A stretch of 64,000 bases of DNA from Catalinimonas alkaloidigena. GTDB taxonomy: Bacteria; Bacteroidota; Bacteroidia; Cytophagales; Cyclobacteriaceae. The position numbers were made by a program, and so were the translations under genes. This document shows, one piece after another, positions 17,765 through 25,687 of the stretch. How positions within the stretch are numbered: position 1 is the stretch's first letter; every line of letters starts with the position of its first letter. A model generated the notes under the pieces. That model was not told the DNA's origin. It saw only the letters and a program-made list of their open reading frames with translations, and did not search any database. The stretch is taken from the NCBI RefSeq assembly GCF_029504655.1, contig NZ_JAQFIL010000001.1, positions 5,647,001 to 5,711,000 on the forward strand. Direction: 5' to 3'.

Positions 17765-17786
17765 TTTACGCAACCGATTGTGTAAA
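17765..17786. promoter_or_regulatory. LacI-type palindromic operator
   Basis: A 22-base site with left half TTTACGCAACC and right half GATTGTGTAAA. The halves are mirror images at 18 of 22 positions (TTTAC, CAA, CG centre, TTG, GTAAA), with mismatches only at the four spacer positions. The CpG centre and length are those of LacI/GalR-family operators. It lies between the divergent PmoA/ThuA gene (83 bases away) and the first LacI gene (186 bases away). Confidence 0.75.
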
Positions 17787-17971
17787 TTTTAGCATAACTT
17801 TATACATGTAGCCTGTGGGCGTGCTTCAGCCTTTACTATGCATAAGCCTGTAGCGGGTTAGATATCATTCTATATGCATTCCGACAAACAGCAATTTGTA
17901 ATGCTACAAGTACGAGGGTTCCTTACGGATAAGGCTGAGCATGATGGAGTAGTGAGGCAGAACTCCGGATT

Positions 17972-19027
17972 ATGTTTAAAACCATGAAGAAAAACAACAA
18001 AGAAGTAACCATATACGATATAGCCAGAGAACTTGAGGTTTCTCCCGCTACTGTGTCCAGAGCCCTTCAGGATCATCACAGCATAGGTAAAAAGACCACA
18101 AAGGCAGTCAAAAAACTTGCCCAAAAGCTGGGTTATCATCCTAATACAGTAGCATCCAGTCTCAGAAGGAACAGAACCAACACTATCGGGGTGATTGTAC
18201 CGATGATACACCGCCCCTTCATCGCTTCGCTGATCAGTGGAATTGAGGAGACTGTCAGTAAAAAAGGGTATAATGTGATCATCTCCCAGACTTACGATGT
18301 CTATGAAAAAGAAGTAATCAATGCCCGGACACTTTACTCCAGCCGGGTTGCCGGTCTGATCTTTTCTCTCTCTATGGAAACCAGCAATTACGAACATTTC
18401 CACTCTTTTTTACATAAGAATATTCCTCTTGTATCCATAGACAGAATCGCGGAAGAAATAGACACCGACCGGGTGATTATTGACAATTACGCGGCTGGCT
18501 TTAAAGCTACTGAACACCTGATCAGCATGGGCTGTACACGCATTGCCCATTTCGGAGGGGCGCAGCACCGCAATATCTACGATGGAAGACAGAGAGGGTA
18601 TATTGATGCTTTGAAATCACACAACCTTCCCATTGATGAAGACCTTATTGTGCACAATAAACTGAGCATGGAAGAAGGACAAAAAAGCACCGAACATCTT
18701 CTGGGCTTGGCTGAACCTCCTGATGGTATATTTTCTGCCAATGATTCGGCCGCAGTAGGTGCAATACAATATGCCAAGGCAAAGGGAATACGCATCCCCC
18801 AGGAATTGTCTATCGTAGGGTTTAATGATGACCCTATCTCCTCCATCATTGAACCAAGCCTCACTACTATCTCTCATCCCGCATTTGATATGGGGAAAAT
18901 AGCAGCCCAGCAAGTGCTCAAAAACCGGGAGCATACGGATATAGTCCAGTCACAAACAATTGTGCTCAAAACTGAACTTATACAGCGTGCCTCCTCCTTA
19001 AAAAATGGGGCTGCTGTAAAAAAATAA
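17972..19027 (+). CDS. LacI-family transcriptional regulator (first of a tandem pair)
   Basis: DNA-binding repressor of 351 residues. The N-terminal helix-turn-helix reads TIYDIARELEVSPATVSRAL (residues 13-32), followed by the hinge helix region TVASSLRRNRTNTIGVIVP and a periplasmic-binding-protein-like sensor domain ending with SIVGFNDDPISSIIEPSLTT. The sensor domain should bind a sugar or sugar acid that lifts repression. It is 162 bases before a close paralogue and is divergent from the PmoA/ThuA gene, with a palindromic operator between them. ATGs at 17972 and 17984 are both possible starts. The effector is unknown; a glucuronate-pathway compound fits the neighbours. Confidence 0.93.
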   Translation: MFKTMKKNNKEVTIYDIARELEVSPATVSRALQDHHSIGKKTTKAVKKLAQKLGYHPNTVASSLRRNRTNTIGVIVPMIHRPFIASLISGIEETVSKKGYNVIISQTYDVYEKEVINARTLYSSRVAGLIFSLSMETSNYEHFHSFLHKNIPLVSIDRIAEEIDTDRVIIDNYAAGFKATEHLISMGCTRIAHFGGAQHRNIYDGRQRGYIDALKSHNLPIDEDLIVHNKLSMEEGQKSTEHLLGLAEPPDGIFSANDSAAVGAIQYAKAKGIRIPQELSIVGFNDDPISSIIEPSLTTISHPAFDMGKIAAQQVLKNREHTDIVQSQTIVLKTELIQRASSLKNGAAVKK

Positions 19028-19077
19028 GGTAAAGTGATTGAGGTCGGAGCTTATAACCAATCATATAAAAAGCGCTA

Positions 19078-19099
19078 TTTATTAAACCGATTGCAAAAA
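19078..19099. promoter_or_regulatory. Candidate second LacI operator
   Basis: TTTATTAAACC followed by GATTGCAAAAA matches the site at 17765-17786 at 14 of the 18 conserved positions and shares the nine-base core AACCGATTG exactly. It lies 91 bases before the second LacI gene, in front of the LacI-GH67-GH10 run. The symmetry is much weaker than at the first site. Confidence 0.5.
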
Positions 19100-19189
19100 C
19101 ATACAACATTAATGGATATTTTTACGATTTTTCTATTTATTGAATACATATTTAATGTAACCCTCTCCATGCAGATCCATTAAGCCAAG

Positions 19190-20221
19190 ATGAACACGAG
19201 AAAAGAAATTACCATTTATGATATTGCCAAAGCACTGAATATTTCGGCTGCAACGGTCAGCAGAGGCTTAAAAGACCACCCTGCCATCAAAAAAGAAACA
19301 AAAAAGAAGATAGTAGAGACGGCCCAACAGATGGGCTATCAGCATAATATTTTTGCTAGTAGCCTGCGCAAAAAGAAGACCAATACTATAGGCGTAGTTG
19401 TTCCTCACCTTAACAGCTATTTTATGTCTTCCGTCATAGCTGGTATAGAAAAGGTAGCCAACCAGGCAGGCTACAACCTACTTATCAGCCAATCCCTGGA
19501 GTCCGTACAGAAAGAGCTGACCAATGTCACAACCATGTATAACAGCCGTGTGGATGGCTTACTGGTCTCACTCTCGGGAGAAACGCAAGATATTGAACAC
19601 TTTGACTTTTTATTTAAAAAGGGGATACCGCTCATTTTCTTTGACCGAATATTCAAAAGTTCCCACTGTAGCAGTATCGTTATCGATAACTTCCAGGCTG
19701 GCCACGATGCTACCCATCATCTGCTGGAACAGGGCTGCCGAAGAATCGTACACATCAGCGGAAGCCTGAGGTCCAATGTATATGCAGACCGACACGCAGG
19801 CTACAGAGCAGCCCTGAATGATTACCAGGTAGCATATGATCCCGAATTGGTTATTATAGGGATCAGAGGTGGACAACTGGGCATCAAGGCCGCTCAGCAG
19901 ATACTGGATATGAAAATACTGCCCGATGGCATTTTTACTGCTAACGATACTGCCGCCATTGCCTGCATGAGTGAGTTGAGAAGGGCTGGTCTCCGGATAC
20001 CCCAGGACATTGCTATCATTGGTTTCAATGATGATCCTATATCCAGCCTGATTGAGCCTCTCCTGAGCAGCGTGTATTATCCCGGATATGAAATGGGTGA
20101 GCTGGCTGCCAGCACCCTAATCAAACAGCTGAATGATAAATCAGGAAATAGTCAGCGTACCATCGTCTTAAGACATGAAGTGGTGGTGCGGGAATCTTCT
20201 CTAAAAAAAGTTACTCATTGA
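19190..20221 (+). CDS. LacI-family transcriptional regulator (second of a tandem pair)
   Basis: A 343-residue repressor-type protein closely related to its neighbour: the helix-turn-helix TIYDIAKALNISAATVSRGL (8-27), the segment ASSLRKKKTNTIGVVVP and the C-terminal IIGFNDDPISSLIEPLLSSV match it nearly word for word, while the sensor domain has diverged more. It is followed after 18 bases by the alpha-glucuronidase gene and then by xylanase, so it probably controls these enzymes. The tandem copies imply a duplication followed by a change in ligand or operator preference. Confidence 0.93.
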   Translation: MNTRKEITIYDIAKALNISAATVSRGLKDHPAIKKETKKKIVETAQQMGYQHNIFASSLRKKKTNTIGVVVPHLNSYFMSSVIAGIEKVANQAGYNLLISQSLESVQKELTNVTTMYNSRVDGLLVSLSGETQDIEHFDFLFKKGIPLIFFDRIFKSSHCSSIVIDNFQAGHDATHHLLEQGCRRIVHISGSLRSNVYADRHAGYRAALNDYQVAYDPELVIIGIRGGQLGIKAAQQILDMKILPDGIFTANDTAAIACMSELRRAGLRIPQDIAIIGFNDDPISSLIEPLLSSVYYPGYEMGELAASTLIKQLNDKSGNSQRTIVLRHEVVVRESSLKKVTH

Positions 20222-20239
20222 CATTGATTGCCTAGCTAT

Positions 20240-22408
20240 ATGAAAGTAAACTCACTGTTTTTTGTACTGATTTTTTCTTTTGTAACCAACAGTATACAGG
20301 CTGAAGATGGTTACCGCCTTTGGCTGAGGTATGATCAGGTTAAAGATGCACAACAGCTAAACACCTACCGGGAAGCCATCGGTGGCTGGCTGGTTGAAGG
20401 TGAGTCCCCAACCTTTGAAGTGATCCGTAAGGAATTACAGCTGGGTTTAAGCGGCCTGCTGGGAGCGTATATGCCTTCACTGCAATCTGTTGAGCAAGAC
20501 GGCATGCTACTGGCCGGCACCCCTTCTTCTTCTCCTTTGATTGCTTCGCTTAACCTTAATGCCCAACTGGATACGTTAGCTGACGAAGGATATATTATTA
20601 CACAAAAGACTGTCAACACTCACCCGACAACCATCATTACAGCAAAGCATGATGTAGGTGTTTTATATGGAATATTTCACTACCTGCGGCTTTTACAAAC
20701 ACATCAACGCATCGATAAGCTATCCATCCAAAGCACACCGGATGTGATGCATAGGGTGTTGAACCACTGGGATAACCTGGACCGAACCGTAGAGAGAGGC
20801 TACGCAGGCTTCTCCATCTGGGACTGGCACAGACTTCCTGAATATATTGCCCCTCATTACATAGATTATGCCCGTGCCAATGCATCTATCGGCATCAATG
20901 GTACAGTGCTGACCAATGTCAACGCCAACGCGCTAGTGCTTACCCCTCATTATCTGGAAAAAGCCGCTGCTCTGGCGGATGTATTTCGTCCCTTCGGAAT
21001 CAAAGTATACCTTACCGCCCGCTTCAGCGCTCCGGTAGAAATCGGCGGACTGGAAACTGCTGACCCCCTTGATCCCGAAGTACAGCAGTGGTGGAACGAA
21101 AAAGCAAATGAAATCTATGAATTTATTCCTGACTTCGGAGGATTCCTGGTCAAAGCCAATTCGGAAGGCCAGCCCGGTCCGCAGAACTACGGCAGAACAC
21201 ATGCCGATGGCGCCAATATGCTGGCCGATGCTGTAGCTGAGCACGGTGGCATCGTGATGTGGCGTGCTTTTGTATACAGCGAGGAGGAGCCTGAAGACCG
21301 GGCCAAGCAAGCATATAATGAGTTTAAACCTCTGGATGGTGCGTTTCGGGATAATGTAATGGTACAGGTCAAAAACGGAGCTATAGATTTTCAGCCCCGT
21401 GAACCTTTTCACCCGCTTTTCGGAGCTATGCCTCAGACTCCGCTGATGATGGAATTTCAGATCACCCAGGAATATCTGGGACAGGGTACACACCTGGTCT
21501 TTCTAGCCCCTTTGTTTGAAGAAGTACTACAGTCCGACACCTATGCCCAGGGAGAAGGTGCTACCGTCGCTAAAGTGATAGATGGCAGCTTACACAACTA
21601 TCAGATTACCGGCATGGCCGGAGTAGCCAACATAGGTACAGACCGCAACTGGACCGGACATCATTTTGGCCAGGCCAACTGGTACACCTTTGGCAGAATG
21701 GCCTGGGATATGAATATGTCTTCAAGAGATATCGCTGATGAGTGGATAGGCATGACCTTTTCCAATGATGAGGGCGCTATGCGAAACATCCGTACAATGA
21801 TGCTCAATTCTCATGAAGCCGTTGTCAACTATATGACACCGCTGGGACTACACCATATCATGGGCGCAGGGCATCACTACGGGCCTGGTCCCTGGGTAGC
21901 GGAAATGCCCCGCGCCGACTGGACTTCGGTGTATTACCATCAGGCTGATAAAGAAGGGATAGGATTTGACCGTACCGAAACCGGCAGTAATGCAGTAGAA
22001 CAATATTTCCCTCCGGTAGCCAGGAAATTTGGTGAGCCGGAAAGCTGCCCCAACAAATACCTGCTCTGGTTTCATCATCTGGACTGGGATTATAAGATGA
22101 AATCAGACAATATTTTATGGGATGAGATCGCTTTTCATTATCAGGCAGGGGTAGATAGCGTACGGCTGATGCAGGAAAAGTGGAACAGTCTGGAAAGTGA
22201 AATTGACCAGGAACGCTTTCAGCACGTCAAATCTTTTCTGGAAATACAGGAAAAAGAGGCGGATTGGTGGAAAGATGCCTGCCTGAACTATTTCCAGACC
22301 TTCTCAAAACTTCCCATTCCTGAAGGAGTAGAAAAACCAGAAGAGTCGCTGGAATACTATCAGAACCTGAGTTTTCCTTTTGCTCCGGGGATAAGGCCGA
22401 GATGGTAA
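20240..22408 (+). CDS. Alpha-glucuronidase, GH67
   Basis: Removes (4-O-methyl)-alpha-D-glucuronic acid from the non-reducing end of aldouronic acids released from glucuronoxylan. The ATG at 20240 is chosen because it gives a clean signal peptide (MKVNSLFFVLIFSFVTNSIQA), placing the enzyme in the periplasm or at the surface; an upstream TTG in frame is less likely. The 722-residue length fits GH67. By family comparison the general acid is Glu309 (KANSEGQPGP) and the base residues are Asp383 (KNGAIDFQ) and Glu411 (QITQEYLG). The GH10 xylanase follows 87 bases later, the usual partner that makes its substrate. The released glucuronate would feed the TRAP transporter and uxuA/uxuB route. Confidence 0.95.
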   Translation: MKVNSLFFVLIFSFVTNSIQAEDGYRLWLRYDQVKDAQQLNTYREAIGGWLVEGESPTFEVIRKELQLGLSGLLGAYMPSLQSVEQDGMLLAGTPSSSPLIASLNLNAQLDTLADEGYIITQKTVNTHPTTIITAKHDVGVLYGIFHYLRLLQTHQRIDKLSIQSTPDVMHRVLNHWDNLDRTVERGYAGFSIWDWHRLPEYIAPHYIDYARANASIGINGTVLTNVNANALVLTPHYLEKAAALADVFRPFGIKVYLTARFSAPVEIGGLETADPLDPEVQQWWNEKANEIYEFIPDFGGFLVKANSEGQPGPQNYGRTHADGANMLADAVAEHGGIVMWRAFVYSEEEPEDRAKQAYNEFKPLDGAFRDNVMVQVKNGAIDFQPREPFHPLFGAMPQTPLMMEFQITQEYLGQGTHLVFLAPLFEEVLQSDTYAQGEGATVAKVIDGSLHNYQITGMAGVANIGTDRNWTGHHFGQANWYTFGRMAWDMNMSSRDIADEWIGMTFSNDEGAMRNIRTMMLNSHEAVVNYMTPLGLHHIMGAGHHYGPGPWVAEMPRADWTSVYYHQADKEGIGFDRTETGSNAVEQYFPPVARKFGEPESCPNKYLLWFHHLDWDYKMKSDNILWDEIAFHYQAGVDSVRLMQEKWNSLESEIDQERFQHVKSFLEIQEKEADWWKDACLNYFQTFSKLPIPEGVEKPEESLEYYQNLSFPFAPGIRPRW

Positions 22409-22495
22409 TCTAAAGTGCGCACGAGCAAAAAAGTAATAAATTACTCTGAGGCGCTGTGATTGATAAAATAGGTTTATCTTTTAAACTGACGAAAA

Positions 22496-23611
22496 ATGAA
22501 ATTACTATCAAGAGGGACTATAGTGGTAATTACCATAATGCTTTTGACCGGATTTTTTCTGGCTACTCCTTCCTTAAAAGAAGTATTTGAGGAAGATTTC
22601 CTTATAGGCGCAGCGATCAACAACAGGCAGGTTGATGGTGAGGATAAGCAGGCAGTAGCACTTGTTAAAGAACATTTTAACACCATCACTCCGGAAAATA
22701 TGCTGAAATGGGAACGGGTACACCCTAAACCCAATGCCTACAATTTTCAGCCTGTTGACAATTATGTAGCCCTGGGCAAAGAGAATGATATGTTCATTAT
22801 TGGGCATACACTGGTCTGGCATCAGCAGACTCCCAGTTGGGTATTTGAAGATGAAAAAGGCAATCCGGCAAGTAAGGATACACTGCTTAACCGCATGCAA
22901 CAGCACATTGCTACTGTAGCGGGAAGATATCAGGACAAGATTGACGGTTGGGATGTAGCAAACGAAGCCCTGAATGAGGATGGCAGCCTGCGTCAAACGA
23001 AATGGTCAGCAATCATTGGAGAAGATTATTTGTCCCGGGCCTTTACTTTTGCTCATGATGCTGCTCCAAATGCGGAATTGTATTACAATGATTATAACCT
23101 GTGGAAGCCTTCTAAAAGAGAAGGCGCTATTCGCATTGTCAAAAAACTAAAAGAAAAAGGCATTCGGATTGACGGCATTGGCATGCAGGGGCATTATAGC
23201 CTCACTTCACCTCCCATAGATGAGATTGAAGCCAGCATACTTGCTTTCTCCAGACTGGGCATAAAAGTAATGGTCACCGAACTGGATATAGATGTACTAC
23301 CCCGGCCAGGTAATCAGGGCGCGGATTTAAATGAAAGCTTTGGTGAAAATGCAGAGTACAACCCTTATCCCAACGGGCTACCAGATGCTGTACAGAAACA
23401 ATTAGCAAAGCGTTATACCGAACTGTTTGCGCTTTTTCATAAGCATAGGGAGAAAATCAGCCGGGTAACTTTCTGGGGAGTGGCTGACCATCACTCCTGG
23501 CTCAATAACTGGCCTGTCCGTGGAAGAACTAATTACCCTTTACTCTTCGGCCGGGACTTCCAACCCAAGCCTGCATTTGAGGCGGTGATCAGGCAAGGTA
23601 AAGAGGGCTAA
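22496..23611 (+). CDS. Endo-1,4-beta-xylanase, GH10
   Basis: Cuts the xylan backbone and leaves short aldouronic acids suited to GH67. The 371 residues form a single GH10 domain after a hydrophobic leader (8-25). The acid/base is Glu157 in WDVANEAL and the nucleophile is Glu262 in TELDIDV; TPENMLKWERVHP and HTLVWHQQTPSW are also family hallmarks. No carbohydrate-binding module is present. The leader has no good signal-peptidase or lipobox site, so it may remain membrane-anchored. It probably shares a transcript with the LacI and GH67 genes upstream. Confidence 0.95.
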   Translation: MKLLSRGTIVVITIMLLTGFFLATPSLKEVFEEDFLIGAAINNRQVDGEDKQAVALVKEHFNTITPENMLKWERVHPKPNAYNFQPVDNYVALGKENDMFIIGHTLVWHQQTPSWVFEDEKGNPASKDTLLNRMQQHIATVAGRYQDKIDGWDVANEALNEDGSLRQTKWSAIIGEDYLSRAFTFAHDAAPNAELYYNDYNLWKPSKREGAIRIVKKLKEKGIRIDGIGMQGHYSLTSPPIDEIEASILAFSRLGIKVMVTELDIDVLPRPGNQGADLNESFGENAEYNPYPNGLPDAVQKQLAKRYTELFALFHKHREKISRVTFWGVADHHSWLNNWPVRGRTNYPLLFGRDFQPKPAFEAVIRQGKEG

Positions 23612-23635
23612 GACTGGCTGTATCAGGGCAATTTT

Positions 23636-25519
23636 CTACTCAACGCTTTTAGCCTCCTGGAAATCTATCCTGTACGCATGTCCATGCTTGTCCAGCAGTG
23701 AGAGTAAGTGTTTGCCATTCAAAAGGGAGATTGGTTTATCTCTGACATACGCCCTGGCGTCTTCCTCATATTCGGCAGTTGTAATTAATATACCTTTGGT
23801 AGCCTTCATCTCAGTTACATGCTCAAATAAAGTCTGTAAGACAGGTAAACTGACCTTCTTTCTTTTTCTTTGTGCATAAATGACAATTTTACCTCCCCGG
23901 ATAGGATCAGGGTCAAAAGCCACAGCTTTTAAGATTCTTTTGCTATCTGATTTTATGAGCGTTACTTCTCCTCCCGCTACGTTAAACTCATGCTCAAAAA
24001 CCTCCGTGATCAAAGCCGCAAAATCTTCCCAAGGCATAGCTACCAGGTTATCAGATTCATGCTGTTCAATAATTTCTTTCTGCGGAGCCTCACGCTCATT
24101 TTCTTTCTCAGGTTCCGCTTCAGCCATTTCCTCAGGTTTTAACGCTTGTAACTGAGTGTGGGTGACACCTCCCAATTGCTTGAAGAGTGTTTCCGGATCT
24201 TCATCTGACAGCTTAACTTCCATAAACTCAGCCTTAGGTGTATGTAGAGAAATGACACTCTCCTTGATCTCATTGCCGCTTTCCTCTTCAATGGAGGCTA
24301 GCCAACCATTAAACCGGATAAGCTGAAAGGCATCGGCCTGATCAGACTGGAATAATGCATGCAGGATACCTAATGAGATACCACACAATGCTGTGTTGTA
24401 CAATGTTATCACTTGTCCATCGTTCAAGTGAACCTTAGCATCCGATACTTCTAAAGCAAGCTGCTCTTCTTCTTTTTGCATGAGCACAGCTTCAATGGAG
24501 GGCATGGCAAGCTCCAGCATCAGGCAGTGGTCATGACGGCTATATTCAAACTTAAAGTCAATAGGAAAACCCGCAGGAAAAGCTATTTTTTCCATTATCA
24601 TTCTACAGTACTTGAGTATAGCTGTTGATTCTTTATTATAATAGGCCTCTCTCAACTGATCAATCTGAGCATGCTCTTGTTCTTGTTTGTTGAAGAAAGC
24701 ATCTTTTCTAATTTTCCAAGCCTCAACAGCCTTTTCCCATTCCTGTTCTTCCTGCGCATACCTTTCCTTCCGCTCTATGTTTTCTTTATCAATCATTTCG
24801 CATATTTCTCGCCATTTTTTGTAGGCAATCTGGAAATTTCTGTAGGCCTTATCTCTTTTTTTAGACTTTAGCGGAGTGATAGTCTTATCTATCAGGTTTA
24901 GTTTTGGCCTGAATTCGTAGTCGCGAAAATCTGGTTCTTTAGGGTACTCAGTAGGTAATGTTCCCGAAGGCCTGGCCGGCGGAAGTTCCGTAAAATCTTC
25001 AAATGGTTTCATGCGCTCCCACTCTACGCTGATTTCCTGAGCAAGAAGCTGGGGTAATATATTTTGTATGGCATCCACTCTTTGCTGGCTCACCACTGTC
25101 AATGCTTCGGGCTCCTGAGTATCTGTTTCTTCCTGAACTTCTGCTTCTAACTGAATCTCTGCTTCTTCCTCGATATCTTTCTCTTGATCTTCCCTGGCTT
25201 TCCACGCTTCTTCTTCCAGGGATTCAGACTTCAGGTTAACTTCTTTTTCAGTTTCTCCTTGCCATAAACTGTCCAGTTCGGAGAGTTGCAGTGGTTCTTC
25301 CTGAACTGAGGTTGAATTTTGCCGCTTACGCCATTGTTCATCCCATGCATCAATCTGATCTCTTATCTCATGTACTATCTTCGGATGATCCACTGAGGAA
25401 AATACTTTGTGGGCATGCAAACCCGTATGCACTAGTTCTACAGTAAAGACAGTGCCTTCTTCACTTTGAGAGGTGTATTGTCTGGCCCTGATAAATTCGT
25501 TTCCCTGCTGTAAAGGCAT
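23636..25519 (-). CDS. Large protein with C-terminal Mrr-like restriction endonuclease domain
   Basis: Residues about 495-615 resemble the Mrr_cat nuclease fold: an acidic helix start (DFAALITEVFEHEF), then FDPDPIRGGK (535-544) and the YAQRKRKK stretch with a Q-x-K motif (Gln550, Lys552), then KGILITTAEYEEDARAYV and PISLLNGKHLLSLL. This is the D...QxK set expected for metal-dependent cleavage of DNA. The other 490 residues are not recognised: an N-terminal globular part, a Glu-rich low-complexity region at about 80-130, and a Lys/Glu-rich coiled-coil-like part near 215-300. No methyltransferase or other defence gene is adjacent. It may be a type IV-like restriction or a DNA-repair enzyme; the role is open. 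Confidence 0.7.
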   Translation of the reverse strand: MPLQQGNEFIRARQYTSQSEEGTVFTVELVHTGLHAHKVFSSVDHPKIVHEIRDQIDAWDEQWRKRQNSTSVQEEPLQLSELDSLWQGETEKEVNLKSESLEEEAWKAREDQEKDIEEEAEIQLEAEVQEETDTQEPEALTVVSQQRVDAIQNILPQLLAQEISVEWERMKPFEDFTELPPARPSGTLPTEYPKEPDFRDYEFRPKLNLIDKTITPLKSKKRDKAYRNFQIAYKKWREICEMIDKENIERKERYAQEEQEWEKAVEAWKIRKDAFFNKQEQEHAQIDQLREAYYNKESTAILKYCRMIMEKIAFPAGFPIDFKFEYSRHDHCLMLELAMPSIEAVLMQKEEEQLALEVSDAKVHLNDGQVITLYNTALCGISLGILHALFQSDQADAFQLIRFNGWLASIEEESGNEIKESVISLHTPKAEFMEVKLSDEDPETLFKQLGGVTHTQLQALKPEEMAEAEPEKENEREAPQKEIIEQHESDNLVAMPWEDFAALITEVFEHEFNVAGGEVTLIKSDSKRILKAVAFDPDPIRGGKIVIYAQRKRKKVSLPVLQTLFEHVTEMKATKGILITTAEYEEDARAYVRDKPISLLNGKHLLSLLDKHGHAYRIDFQEAKSVE

Positions 25520-25687
25520 AGCTCCAAGCTAAATTAAATAAATAAGAACGCACTATTAAAAATAAGATAATCTCCAATATAGAGCGAAAAATCAAGTTTT
25601 TTAGTATAAAAAGAATTTATGTAGAAGTTGTTGAATACATGTAGCGTGGTACGTTCACTTTTATAATAATCTACGCAAGGTCAATTG

